Notes: generated by a model not told the origin, from the sequence alone. A DNA stretch of 64,000 bases from Aphelocoma coerulescens (GCF_041296385.1 NC_091033.1:13162001-13226000); one strand, 5' to 3'; counted from the stretch's first letter, positions 26,801-39,619 are shown. Numbers and translations: made by a program.

Positions 26801-28365
26801 GGACATTTGAGCTTACACCTTTCTGGGAGATGACACAACTGTGAGGAAGTACCTTGAGAAGGGTTGAAGAAAATCCATTACTTGAGTTTTATTTCATAGT
26901 GTTCCCAGGAACTGAACATTATCCCTCTCCTTGTCCAGCAAACTGACGATCTGCATTTGAGAAACATCAATGACAGAAAGCATTCCCCATCAAACTACAA
27001 AGCATTTGTTAATACACCCCCAAGAAGGAGAGGCTTAGCTGACCTGGGTATTTAACATGCAGTTTCCAGCATTTTTCTGTTCCTACAACAAACTCGTTGT
27101 TGGATCTCAGCATATCCACACCTCACAAGTATAAAGCAGTTACTGCCTGCACAAGACACCCTGGGCAGCAAAGGGTAAACCTTCCCTGTGCCCAGGGAAG
27201 AGCATTACCTTAATCTCTTATCTAGGCCTGCTTTTCAGTGGCACTTGATACAGGAGCTATACCAAACACTTCCTTGAATACATAAAGCCGGGGATTGGGT
27301 TACACTCGATTCAAGATCTGTGCCACCAGTAAGACAAAAGCTCCTATATTACCTGGCACACGCCTGCTAAATTATTGAAGTGTCCCTTGAAACTGAATGT
27401 ATTCACTGGATAATTAGTCAACAGAAAAAAACGGCCTCTCTTTACAAAGCTAATGTTGACAGGTATTGTATCTCTTAGGCACTGTAACAAAAAGCATTTT
27501 GCAGAACTGATGCAACACAAACATTTGGAATTGCTCTGTCCATGCACAAGTGTTCCCAAGGCACATAGTCCCCTTTGTGGTGCTGCCTCAGACTCACATT
27601 ACCTTACAACCAAGTCCTAAAAATGCGAATTACTTTTACCAAATGTAGCACCATCCCCATTTCAGAAGCAGGTAAATGGTGCAAGCACCTGGAAGTTTGC
27701 TTTGCATCTGAGGAAGGAGTGAGATCAAACTGGCACAGGTACCAGCCCCACTCCCCTCATTCTGCATCAAGTGAGACCTACCTGGGGCTGTGCAGTCACT
27801 GCCCCTCTCAGCTCACACTGCTTGTAGCTGATGTCCCAGTGTGCCACTCTAGAGGCTCTGCTCTCAGGGGCTTGTTCCCTGCTGCAAATTCTTGGGATCA
27901 CAGGCTGCTCCATGTGCACACAGAACACACTGCACAACGGCAGTCCCAGCACGTCTGCTGACAGCACCACAGCCAGCCAGCGCTGCTCCGTTTATTCTGA
28001 GCTGGCAAGGGAAGAACAGCAGCAGTTTCCACTTATGGGATGGCTGTGCTGTTGCTGAGAGCAGGATGGGCCTTGCACTGCTGTTTATAAACCTAAGCTT
28101 ACCTGGAAATACAAATAGATGGCTTCCAGCTGTTTGAACACCAGCTGCAGGATGAAATACAGTTCTACCAACTCCAGCTCACAGCCCGAGGTGTGCAAAG
28201 ACAACATTCTGTCAGTGCAGATATTACTGGGCTTTTTTCTTATGAATTACATCTGTCACACCTGACACTAAGGGGACAGATGGATTCTTTTAGGGGTCTT
28301 TGGCAGACTAAAGAGCACTAAATTGTAGTTACAATCAAGGTTTTCTCAGCAGGATATTCTCATTA

Positions 28366-28464
28366 GCATAGCACAGAATTTATGATTAGTATGGCACAGG
28401 ATTTCTACAAGTAGCAACAATATGGTACAATTTATAAGTAGCATAATACAGAATTTATAACATA
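28366..28464. repeat. Degenerate AT-rich tandem repeat, about 4 copies
   Basis: Diverged units built on AGCATAGCACAGAATTTAT occur in a row (variants AGTATGGCACAGGATTT, AATATGGTACAATTTAT, AGCATAATACAGAATTTAT). Period is about 23-27 bp. It may be part of an LTR U3 or a standalone minisatellite; not resolved. Confidence 0.6.
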
Positions 28465-31400
28465 ATTTCTTATAGCCTGGACCCTCTGCAGGTCTGAGGA
28501 TCTTAATACATGGTTTAGTGTATCAATGTAACAATCATAATACAGACTTGGAAACATGTCACACAATGAGTCACTGAGTCCTGAGGAAGCTGAGGACAGT
28601 GGAGGCATCTGTGGCCATGAGAGGTCACAGGTCACTGTCCAGCAGCAGTTTGGGTCCCTGTTCTCCACTGAGGATTTCTAACTATAATTTTATAGACAGA
28701 GCCCTGGGTGCTGTTACACTTCCCTGTCGGTGATGGGCTCATCAGCAGCACCGGGCTGGCTGGGAGCCTGGCACCTTCAAGGCTAGCAAGGTTTCAGCCT
28801 GAAGCCCAGGAATCTTGAGGCCAGCAGCGAAGGGAAGAAGAAATATGTTTGGTTGACGTGGTCCAGTGCACCTTCAGGGCCTGGACAGTGAGAGAATACA
28901 TGACCTGCTTGGTCAGATGTCTCTCTGAGGAGCTAAAGGAACATCTCAGAGTTTGTTCTAAACCTTGGTTTATGTTTATGGATACTAGGTACACTCCTGA
29001 AAAACTCAGAATTAAAAATTATTTCTATCTTCTTCTGTTCTCTGAGTATTTTGGGATAACTTGCAAATAACTGTACCCCGTATTCCAGCAGACGTGCTAC
29101 AGCACTCCAGCTCCGTGCAGAACTCCCGCGGCCCCAGCTGCAGGGAAAGCTCTGCTCAGGAGCCATCAGCACTGCCCTCGCCTGGCACCACAGCAGAGTT
29201 ACAGCAACGGCTTCAAACTGCAGCATTCTGTGCATCCTGCAACTGCCGGGGGAGAGAAACTTACTGGGGAATTGTTCCTGCTCTGAATTTGTTCCAGTCA
29301 TTATTGTGTGCTGCAGCTCCAGGTGATGATCATCACCTGGCTGGTAAAGCTGAACAACCCTGGGGAAATGCTCTACACGGTGCATCAAAGATTTTTGAAA
29401 TTAAGTCAGTCTTACCCAAATGACTGCAAATGACACGTAGCCAATCTGAAGACTTAAAAATTAACAGCCATTTCATTTTTCCCAGGTTAATCTCTGCAAA
29501 AAGCAAACAAATTAGAAATCAGGGGTTTCTATAATTTCAAAGTGAAAAACATCATGATAGTGATTTGACACAATTCCTCATCGTGGGCAGCTGCCCAGAC
29601 ACCTCATCTGCAAACAGCACTTCTTCATCATTAAATTGAGCCAGGCCTAAGCGACAGTTTAATTGAAATATCCCACCTACACCTAATCCCAGCTCGATGT
29701 CAAATCCACACCTCGCTGGAGAACAACTCAATGATCAGTTTTCTTGGCCTAGGAGCTGAGCTGGAGTACTCACTAATTCAGGATTGCATTTCCTGTGACA
29801 GATGGTAGGTAAATCAATATTCTGCCTGCCTGCCATTGTGCAAACATGTCTTGTTTCATCTGTGAAAGGCTTTAGCAGACAACCTTTGCCAATTATTTCG
29901 TTTTCTGAAATACATTTCATTAAACCAATGTGCAAAACCACTGACACGTGAGAGCAGCAGCAGGAAACTCATCTGAAAATGTTGTAAAATGTTCCAATTT
30001 TGAGGGTTTAACCGGGCTGCTCTTTATGCCAAAGATTATTTTCCTGCAATAAAACACACTGACAGCAAACTTTCTGAAAACTAAAGAAGTTATTTTATAA
30101 ATCAAGCATTCCTATGGTTAGCTTTGGGTACATTAGAGCCTTACATTCTTCAGTTTTTTTGGACAAGGTTACTGCCATAGAATAGCAAGTTAATACATCT
30201 CCAGAAATGCACTAACACTTTAAAGGGTGTGAATAAACTCTCACTTATTTTTGATGCTTGAAGGGATACAGCTGTGTGTACTTTACAACAGAACCTCACA
30301 ATAGTTCCAGAGAAGAGTAAATTGCCAATGTGTTCTCTTAACTTGGGTAATGGAAAACAATTCAGTTCAAAGCCTGACTCTCCTCCCAGCTGAACACATC
30401 TAATGGGCACAGCAACATAATGGAAACTATGTTCTTCTAAAATTAGTCTGAACAAGTAGCAAGTGATGACTAAATAATTCTGAAGCCTCACTGACAAAGA
30501 AATTGAGTCCAGCAGAGTAAGTACTCAACATATTAACACAGTGTGTTATGAAACAACTCACCAGTGCTGGCCTCAGTGTCCACTCAAGTAGGTGCAACTC
30601 CATGGGATCCCAGAGAAATGTACCTGCTGAACTCACCTATTTTCTCTCATTCACATTGTTAAGCATTTAAACAAAACGAGATTTATTAAAGCAAGAAACA
30701 ATGACACATTCCATTCCTCCCTGTTTACACCAGTGGGAGTTCTGCACACATCAGTGATCACATATACTTCAGCTTGAGCCTGCAGTTGCTTGGTGGCATT
30801 CAGTTGACTGGGAAGCCTGGAAAAATGTGCTACCAACCAAAGATTGCTGCGTAACAATCACAACCTTAGGGGAAAAAAGTCAACAGAAACCAAAGAGATG
30901 TTTGAGCAAATGACCAGCTACCAATGTAAGAGCTGGGAACTGTTTCCTACCTTAAAGAAAACAAATAGCACATGAACATGAAATCTCAAACTATGTAAAA
31001 CATAGAGTTAGCAGGAAAAAAAAACTATCTTGAGAAATAAAACAGAAAAAGATCATCCCTCAACAAGGAGAGTTGGGTGCATTTCAAGGACTTTCCTCCA
31101 TACCAACAAGAAATACCCATCCAGCAAAAAACTGATGAATACAGGGAAGAGTCTGGAGTGAAAAGACAGTGGCTGCAGAGAGTTTGAAGAGTCCATGATT
31201 CATTTGTACTCACGCTGTCAGGTATTTGGCTGCTGAAATAGCAACGAACTGGATTCAGTCTCACAAAACAAAAGGTTTTTCACACCAGTTCTCCCAATTC
31301 TTTGAGACAAACCCACAGGAATAATTCATAGTGAAACAGCAGTTGGAAAATGCATTGGATTCCCAGCTAAAGCAGCTGGAGGAAAAGGACTTTCATTAAA

Positions 31401-31484
31401 TGTCTCTGAATTACAGTAAAAGGACTTTTAAAAGTGAAGCACATTACCTTGCTCACATTATTATAACAGAACTTTTGAATATAA

Positions 31485-32727
31485 AAAAGCATTTAGTAAA
31501 AACTTTATTTGAAATGTAGCATGAATCCATAACCATCAGCATTAAACCATAACAGTTTTACAGAGAATTTGTACAATATGACATGTACTTCTACACATGC
31601 TCCCCCCATCGCCTTTTTATTCAGTCATTATCAAACAAACAATAGTTAGACAGGAATAATAAGCATTCACTTCCAAAAAGAAAACTTTGGCATGTATACA
31701 ACTGGCTAGTTAAAAGTAAACAGTGGTAGATTCAAGTCAGAAAGAGACCCACTCGTTTTGTTTCACAGCATTTTTGATCGGGATGAAGATCCCCAGCACT
31801 ACTTTCTAGTCAATACAAAAATGAGTATTTTTTTCAGTTGTGAACACCCTGTTACAGGACAAAACCATGTTAAGAGAGATGTAAAAAACTCAACTTTTAA
31901 ATCTAAAAGGTGTCAGCCTCAAAGCAGTTTAGGTCAAAGGGATTTTGCACACATTGGTTTGGTCATGAATAAAACCTTTAAAGGTTTGCTCATGTTCCTG
32001 AACTCTGTGTCACTGAGCTATTTCACCACTTGGCACCATTGCAACTTCTCCTTTGAATTAGAAAAAGCAGTTTGCTCCAAAGTCATGTCCACTGCAGGAG
32101 TGTCAAAAAATCTAAAGTTTGCACTGGGCCCATCTTCTGTCTTGAGTTTCTGTCACTGCTGTTGGCCCCTTACACACCTTCCTAGTCATCTACAAAAGAA
32201 GGGAAAACTCTTTGCAAGGCATTTCTTCCTGGCATACAGCAGACAATGCTTCCATTTCAAAAACCAGAAAGCAATGAAAGAACCCTGAATTATTAATAAC
32301 AAAAACAAGCCTCCTTTGAGAAGAATTACTGGTGATTCTCCAAGTACTTACAAAAAATACAGTATTTATACAACTTCTCCAGAACTATTATCATTAACAT
32401 ATTTTAATGTAGTACTAACAAAATAAATCCATAGATACAAATGGTTGCACTTCAAAGCAGGAATATCTACCCCAGATGTTGCTTTTGCTGCAATTTCATT
32501 ATTGCTGTGGAACAGAGAGTGGTTAAGTCATGTCAATACGAGCCTCTCTTTCTTATACACATCAGAGTATCTAATTTGGAAAATGTTCTCCAGCAAGTCA
32601 GAATACATTTAGTATAATTTTTACAGTTCCTGCTAAAAGTTTGTGATCCAAACTTGAATAAACCATGGTGCAACAGGGCACAAATGGCAGAAGAGCAGAA
32701 CAAGCAGAGGAGCTCAAGTCAGACTCA
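31485..32727 (-). other. RAE1: RAE1 3'UTR (about 1.24 kb)
   Basis: AT-rich stretch from the TAG stop to the minus-strand AATAAA at 31509-31504. No competing gene lies in it; the plus-strand open frame at 31758-32288 has no recognisable homology. Confidence 0.7.
31504..31509 (-). terminator. RAE1: RAE1 poly(A) signal
   Basis: AATAAA on the minus strand in the context TTTCAAATAAAGTTTTTAC; T-rich sequence follows. Cleavage is expected about 15-25 nt further on. Confidence 0.7.
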
Positions 32728-35700
32728 CTACTTCTTATTCCTGGGCTTCAGCTCCTCTGCCGCATTTCGCAGAAAAATGTAGTTTTTCTTTTGTGGATTA
32801 TAGAATTCATGACCCTAAAGACAAAAATAATCTACATTTAATCTCTTCAAATAAGAAATATCAGCATTACTTAAAATGTAAGAATATAAATATTCCATTG
32901 GTTTGGTTTATTAAGATTTAAAGCATCTAAGACCAGATATTGGACCACACTGGTGGATTAGAAACAGCTTACTTTAACAAGCAATTACAAGAACTATACA
33001 TAAAGTAAAATTTAAGAGACTTTTATCTATTTTTAAAGTATAAAATACTTTTAGTAAAAAAAAAAAATAACCACATATCTCTAGGTTCTACTTTACAGAT
33101 GCAGCCTAAGGACTCAATATAATTTAAGTGTCATTTTAAGCAGAGAAGAAACTAAACCTTTAATGGCCACCCAGCTTCACTTTATATTTTCTATCTTTTA
33201 AATGATGTAAGATCACATTTTTTCAAAGTGAAGCCCAAGTTCTACAGGCAACTGCAAAGCTTTCTGCTCCCCAACTGCATATGCAAATGTACTGTTTTGC
33301 ATGATCATATAATTTGCATACACATTACCAAATTAATACCCAAATATCCAAATCAGGGAGAGTAAACACTAATAAAGCTACTGAAGCCCAACATGCAAGT
33401 TGGAAATTACCAACGCTATGGACAAGAAATGGTTCTGAGAAGGAACTTACTTAGTACTTAGCACCTACTGATTTTACTACTTAATACTGGTTTACAGATC
33501 TGAAAGATACCACTGCAGTCTACCCAAGCATCAGAACTGAAGAATTCATCTGCTCTGGCACCAACAAATATTTTAATGTGGGCAGAGGACTGAATACAAT
33601 GCAGTGAATTAAAATTGTGCTCTTTATGACAGGCAGTCAAGTTAATCTATGTGATTTCTGCATTCATTTCACTCTAAACCACAAGGAACATTATCCTCCA
33701 AGCACCATGAAAATTAGTTACATTTCAAGCTTGCTGACCCTCTCTTCTTAAACTATTAGGAAGTATTGATTTTCCACAGATTAAGGTTTGCTGTGGTTCT
33801 GCTGCATCTGTATTGTTAAGTCTGGAAGACAAATACATAAATAAGCACCATCAAAAAGCCTCACTGAGTGGCAGTGAAAATGTAATACAGGGCATTCAAA
33901 CACTGGGGGTGCTTATAGTCAGTCACAGCTTTTTTTCCTGCACAGGCAGCAGAGATGTGCATTTCACAAGCTCTGTGGGAAGCTGTTAGGGTGCCACACT
34001 GCTCTGCGACTCTGCCCAAGGCACAACGTGTGTGAGAAACCACAGCAGCCTCTGAATCAGGGAATTTACAGTTTGCTCATCCACATTTGCAAACCAGCAT
34101 TGTTTGGCAATCTTGTCCAGCTGAAGATGAAGCACCACAAATTCACAGCTTCAGTGTTAAACTTCATCAGGTGGCCAAAATGGCCATTCTAAGTTTTCTT
34201 AGTAATCAGACTCAGCTACTATTTATAAAGAACTGCAAAAGCTCCGTAAGAAAAAGAGTTTTAGTTATTAACTGCAAATATGAACATGAGTCTAAACCTT
34301 TCTTACCTTTGACCAATCATAGCTGGAAGCATAAGCAAATATATTGCCATTGTGGTTGAAACAACAAGCAGATATTGGCTGGTCCAGTTGCTCTGAGGTT
34401 TTTAGCTTTGTCCGTGCATCTTTATCCCAAAAGCTGAATCTCCCATCAGACCCTACTGTGGCCAGAGTACCATGGACAGGGTGGAATGCTATCCCATTGA
34501 CCTGCAGAACCATACAAAACAACATATAAGAAACCACACACAGCAACGGGTGATAGGAACACTCACAGCAGATGTCCTGAAGCCTGCAAGAGTAAACACA
34601 CAAAATTTCTACTGGATACAACTCTTAATTTTTAAAAATATTTTCAGATATATTTTTGGAGAAAATACCCAAAAAACAACCAAAGAAAAGCCACCAAAGC
34701 ACCATCTTTTTTGCCTAGTACCTAGTAATTCAAAGCATAATGCCATTACACAACTATTGTTTCAATATCTGCAAAATTAACAAGTGTCAACTCCACTTGT
34801 TGACAAGAAGATTCAGTGATCTAGTAACACTAGATCTAGTGCTTGTTTTATGGGAAGTATAAAAATTTGCCTTTCCTCTTATGACTGTGACAGGTCTTCA
34901 AACATGTCTAAGATACCTTTAGACAAGATAAAAGGTCAAGAAGAACAAACAATTCAGAGCCAATTTTATATCAGGAGTGTACAGTGTATATATGATAGAT
35001 GGTACATGTTGGAAACTCACAGCATAGATGTCCTGAGGTGCTGATGTGTTTGTTCCATTGGAGCGATGGCATTTAAAAGTGAAATTATCTTTTGCACTGG
35101 GAAGGAAATAAAGATTTTTATTAAAAAAGGCTTCTTACTTTCATCACTGTTTACTGAGCAATTAGAGAGGATGTTTTATTAAATACTTACGGATTTGGGG
35201 GGTTGATATAATGAATAGCTACTCTCCCTTCAATACTTCCAAGGGCAAATCCAGTTGGTTTGTTCACTTTGTCTTTGAAAATAGCAACACAGCGATGCTG
35301 AATTAGAGAAAGATAGAAAGGAGTTTGAGAAAGAGACGTATTTTCCACAGGGACACAAAACTGATATCACAGACATCAAAGCAAGGTAAAGCAAAACCAC
35401 TAACAAGGTCAACAGATTGGTCAAATCCTGGTGAGAATTTGGGCAACAGTGTTTAAATTTCTAAATCCTTCTGAAGATCAGCAACAGATCAATGGCAAAC
35501 CAGGTGACTGCCATGCTAAGGTAACTTGGGGTTGAAGTACTGCATGTTTTTACAAAAAAATGTCAAGTCCAGAATGTCAACAATCAGTATAAACACAAAT
35601 ATTATTATTTACCTGGTGTTTAAGAGGAGACTCTATTCTTCTAAATTCAGAAGGCTGGTTCTCTAACTGATAAACTATCAAACCCCTTTCTGCAGTGGCC

Positions 35701-38447
35701 ACAGCTGCCATAGGATGAACCTGGGTAAGGTTGTAAAACAGGATGGAAGAGAGGGAGGGAAACAGGAAGCAGATAAAGAACAAAGTTAATTTATTCACTT
35801 ATCTTCAAACACAAGCCAGTTTTGCCCTGCCACTGAGAAATTAAACACACCAAAAATCTTTTAATTATCAGCTGGCTCTTCCAGTGTGAAGTGCAGTGGT
35901 GGTTTACAAACGTGTCCAGAACTAAGGGTAGGTCAGTCCTCGTGCTGATTTTTGTGATGTTAAAAGGGCACTAAGTGTGTTTTGTAGGATGAAAATCCCT
36001 ATTTTCCAGGGCCTGATCAAGAAGATCAGATTGTGTTCTACTACTACAACCACAAAGAGATCAAACACTAATGGTATTCAAGTACTGTCCTAGAGAAACC
36101 CCCAAAACTTATTACTGCTCCCAGTTACCCAGCTGGCACCAGTTTAGCACATATCCTGACTTACCACATCTGCACAGTAACATCTTTCAGGGAGCTGCAG
36201 TGTCATCATAGGTGTTGGTGAACGGGTATCCCAGAACTGATGGGAACAGAGAAATAAACAAACTTACACTCAGAGCTCAGGATACACTTAAAATTACTAC
36301 AGGAGAGAGAATATAACTGGCACCAAGTAGTGCAACTCTCTGAAGTGAGGTTATTCATTAATTATTAGAGCTAATAAAATAATTTCATTTCACATAAATA
36401 TTTTTATACACAGATTACTAGCACACTTTGTGTCCATTTGTTCAGGTAAAAATCATACCTTCAATGTTTTATCCCAGCTTCCTGTCATCACACAGCTGTA
36501 ATTTGGTGCTTTAATCCAATGGATAGTCTTCACAGGAGCATCATGCTGAAGAAAGAAAGGACAAACACACATGCAAAAAGCAATCGTTAGAGACTAACTC
36601 TCTTATTAAATTATAACTGGTAACTAATACTAGTCACCATAATTACATATTCTACAAACAGAAGTTAACTTCTAATTTGAGAATGTAAACTGTAATTCCT
36701 GTTATTGTTGCAGCAGAAAGCTGGTATTTGTGAACTGAGTGACTTCTTAAAATTTTTTTCCCCTCTAATGCAGCAGGGTGACTTAGTGAGATGACTGCAG
36801 CAGTGGAAAGAGCTCCCTTAAGTAAAACAGAGGAAACAGGTGCACAGGGTTTTTAAATCACTTTGATCACCTGTTCAGGTGCACTTCACTATCTCAAAAA
36901 TATTAAAATTACAAAGATAGCTTTTAATAAACACAGAAAAAGAAAAAAAAATAGTACTTTGCCCTTTACTTACTTGTGCAATCTGAATTGCTTGATTACT
37001 GTTGAGATCCCACATTTTGGCAGTTTTATCACAGGAAGCAGTAAATACTTTACTCCCATCCTAAACAACAAGAATAAACCCAAGAGATTAACCAGCTCTA
37101 TTGGAAAACAGTAAAGCCTCATTCTCTTCTAGTAACAGTGTAACATCAATGTAACATGTACAGGGATTGCAAGACAAAGAAAAAACAGAAAGTCAAATTT
37201 ATTTATGACTATGTCATAAAAGAACAAATGGCGCTGGCTTTTATCTAGCTTTTAATACATTCCTAACTTTTAAACTCACTTTCAGCCTTCCTACATCCAT
37301 GCCAGCCCATCCCATTAGGACACAGTACACATTTACAGCAATTTAAGTCTACACAATAGCCATGGGCTGCAGCTACATGTGGCACTCGTCGGTCTGCAAA
37401 CCACACCCCAATTTACTCAGACTTTGGGTAAAAAATGTGCATTTGTTTTTAAATAAGAACATACATCACTCCAGCAGGCATCTAGTACAGGCCCTGTGTG
37501 CATCTGCTGAGCCTTTGGAATTGTCTGTCCGTTATCCTGAACTTCCCAGCAGCGAACCTGTAACAGGAGAAGCAAGTGCAGATTTAATGTATTAACAGGA
37601 ACTTAAGAAGACTTGTCTTGAAGACCCCGGCCTTACTTTATCCAACAAAAAGTATGGTTAGATGGAACCTTATTTTTTCTGCTTATGCTCCTTTTACCTG
37701 CAGAGGCAAAACTCAACCCTGCAACTTCAATTTCCACCTCAAGAGAACCTTGCAAACCTGTAACTCCTCACCACACTGCCTGCAGAACCCTTAACCCTCA
37801 GCTTAGTAGAACACAACAGTTAGAAAACATGCCCACTTTTGTGTTCCCTCCCTGCCTGAGCCAGCTGGGATGTCATACTTCAAACTAAAAAAACTTATCA
37901 TGATAACTTAATCAAGAATTTAATCTTTTTGGGTTTGTGCTGCCAAAGCAGATTATTTATCAACTATGTCAAACTTAGTGCCTTGGTACCGGACATAAAC
38001 TTCGCAGTTCTTCAAAAAGTTAGGTTTGCAGGTGCCCTGCACAAGCTTTTAGGATCCCATTTTGCAGTTTAGGCACTTCATTCATCTGCATGCCTATCTG
38101 AGAGTACTTACATCATTTGCCCATGATCCTGCAATGAGGAAATTACCCGGCAGTGTTGGCGGACTAAATGCTAAACAAGATATGCTGTCATCAGGTGGAG
38201 ATGTTACTTCAATATCCTATAAAGGACAGGAGACAGAACACAATTTGCCACATTTTAAAACTGTGAACTGAGCTCTTATTACTTCTACAGAACGAGTCAG
38301 TAGGTTTTGCTGGGATACATGAACACACACAGCAGCACAGGGGGCTGACACACGTACTTTCATCGGGTTGTGGTTATCTGCTGTCGTGCTGCCGAACATG
38401 CTGGTACCTCCGGTACCAAACCCCGACGTTGATCCGAAGAGACTCAT
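32728..38447 (-). CDS. RAE1: RAE1 mRNA export factor (WD40 protein), complete, 11 coding exons
   Basis: Seen: minus-strand exons 38447-38358, 38216-38112, 37557-37465, 37060-36974, 36545-36459, 36236-36165, 35720-35613, 35297-35191, 35096-35021, 34501-34307 and 32814-32728. All have GT-AG borders in matching phases and give 368 aa, the same length as human RAE1. The protein starts [14 protein letters not shown] and ends LKPRNKK, with TAG at 32730-32728. WD dipeptides that mark propeller blades are visible at about residues 113-114 (KMWD), 156-157 (KFWD) and 300-301 (FSFWD). Family knowledge: RAE1 is a seven-bladed beta-propeller that binds the GLEBS motif of NUP98 at the nuclear pore and BUB1-related factors at the spindle, acting in mRNA export and mitosis. 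No frameshift or missing segment. Introns are 94-1492 bp. It lies head-to-tail with SPO11 (upstream) and RBM38 (downstream). Confidence 0.98.
32815..34306 (-). other. RAE1: RAE1 intron 10 (1.5 kb)
   Basis: Largest RAE1 intron. It contains an octamer ATGCAAAT at 33281-33288 and an inverted copy at 33312-33319, but no recognisable snoRNA or exon. Confidence 0.75.
34307..34501 (-). CDS. RAE1: RAE1 largest coding exon (residues 276-340)
   Basis: It is 195 nt, from [20 protein letters not shown] to ASSYDWSK. It holds the last complete WD repeat (FSFWDKD). The acceptor is CTGCAG and the donor GTAAGAAAGG. The protein segment appears identical to vertebrate RAE1 as remembered. Confidence 0.97.
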
Positions 38448-38454
38448 CCTTGCC
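38358..38454 (-). CDS. RAE1: RAE1 first coding exon (5'UTR tip plus residues 1-30)
   Basis: A TTCACAG acceptor at about 38455 implies an upstream non-coding exon. The ATG is at 38447, 7 nt inside the exon. It codes the Gly/Ser/Phe-rich N-terminus through DNHNPMK; the donor is GTACGTG, phase 0. Confidence 0.9.
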
Positions 38455-38551
38455 CTGTGAATGAGTAAAAGGCTGAGCCCTGCAAGGCCCTCAAGCGTGC
38501 CCAGGGCCGCAGCCACCACGCCAGCACGCCCCTGGGATATACAAACATACC

Positions 38552-38602
38552 AAATAAAATAAAATAAAATAAAATAAAATAAAATAAAGTAAAATAAAAT
38601 AA
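38552..38602. repeat. (AAAAT)n pentanucleotide microsatellite
   Basis: About ten units of AAAAT with one G substitution (AAAGT), between the inferred RAE1 non-coding exon 1 and first coding exon. Confidence 0.95.
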
Positions 38603-39007
38603 GATACTTCTCGTTGCTGCTGGATCCCCACACCTCCCGGCTGCCCACCCTGCCGCGGACGCCTCTCGGGCCGAGCCCTGGCAGAGCCAACCCCACCAAA
38701 CCCCTCACTGGCACCCGAAGACTGCGACACCGAGGCTGCCCCGGGAAACCCAAACCCGAGCCCGGCCCGGGGTGCTGCCCCTCCGGCGCACGCCCCAGCC
38801 GGGGCTCCCTCTGCCCACCCCCGAGGCCGCCGCTCCGCGGGGCTCCCTCTCCCCGGCCGGCGACACCCGGGGCGGCCCCTCAGGCGCTGCTGCGGGGCCG
38901 GCCGGGGGTGCGGGCCGGGGTCCGCCCTCACGCACCGGTGCGGGGCCCGCTCCGGCCCGGAACCAGCGACGCAGCCCAGCAGCGAGCGCGGGACGGGCCG
39001 CGCCTCC

Positions 39008-39019
39008 TGCGCACGCGCC
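39008..39019. promoter_or_regulatory. NRF1-like site in RAE1 promoter
   Basis: TGCGCACGCGCC matches the NRF1 consensus YGCGCAYGCGCR at 11 of 12 positions. It lies about 75 bp upstream of the inferred exon 1 donor. Confidence 0.55.
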
Positions 39020-39045
39020 GCGAGGCGGGGCCGCGGCTGCGCCCT

Positions 39046-39102
39046 GGGCGGTCAGGGGCGGTGAGGGGCGGTGAGGGGCGGTCGGGGGCGGTCAGGGGCG
39101 GT
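39046..39102. repeat. 10-bp tandem repeat of GC boxes in RAE1 promoter
   Basis: Five to six consecutive units of GTSAGGGGCG (GTCAGGGGCG, GTGAGGGGCG twice, GTCGGGGGCG, GTCAGGGGCG). Every junction rebuilds GGGGCGG, an Sp1/KLF core, so cores repeat each 10 bp. Confidence 0.9.
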
Positions 39103-39619
39103 TCCGGCCCGGTCCTGCCCGGTCCTGCCCCCGCCCCGCCTCGCCCCGCCCCGCCCCGTCAGAGCAAAAGGGTCGATCCCGTTTTCTTTCCCAGAGCAGC
39201 AGGAGCGGTCGCAAGTTGGGTGTTTTTTGGCGATGTCCCTGCGCCGCAGGTGACCTGACCCTCCTGTGGCACAGCTGCTGCTGGCCCAGCCCTGTGTTCC
39301 CGGGGATTACAGTGCCTGTGCACCTGGACGCCAGCCATCACTACGCAGTTGTAACTCTGCCGCTGTACAGTAACTAAAAAGGACATTTGATTCGAATTTA
39401 ATACTGATGAAACAGCCATTAAAAAACCCTACTGAAAATATCGTCTGTAATATCCATGCTAATGACTGTAGAGATCAATTTTGGAAGTATTTTCTATGCA
39501 GTCAATCTGACTCCCTCACGTTAAAATTATTGTACATTTTAATCACCAGTTTTCTGCTTCTCTGTAGTGTTTTAGAGCCAACTAAATAAACAAAATGAAC
39601 AAGGGATTTTGTTATGATG

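Larger units (their letters stand above)
19151..31484. other. Intergenic region between RBM38 promoter and RAE1 3' end
   Basis: About 12 kb with no confirmed gene. It contains an A/T-rich tandem repeat near 23.8 kb, an exon-like minus-strand frame near 23.7-24.0 kb, degenerate AT repeats near 28.4 kb and a 22-bp palindrome at 29319-29340; these are listed separately. The texture around 28.3-29.3 kb could be an old LTR, not proven. Confidence 0.6.
38620..39180. promoter_or_regulatory. RAE1: CpG island and RAE1 promoter
   Basis: GC/CpG-rich block upstream of the first RAE1 coding exon. A likely non-coding exon 1 on the minus strand ends at about 38932 with donor GTGAGG. No TATA box. GC boxes and an NRF1-like site lie just upstream, typical of a housekeeping promoter. 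Confidence 0.8.

Noticed and set aside
31758..32288. 176-codon plus-strand frame
   Set aside because: It is antisense to the RAE1 3'UTR, with no family features.
38491..39258. Arg/Pro/Ala-rich frames around 38.5-39.2 kb
   Set aside because: Same GC-island artefact over the RAE1 promoter.
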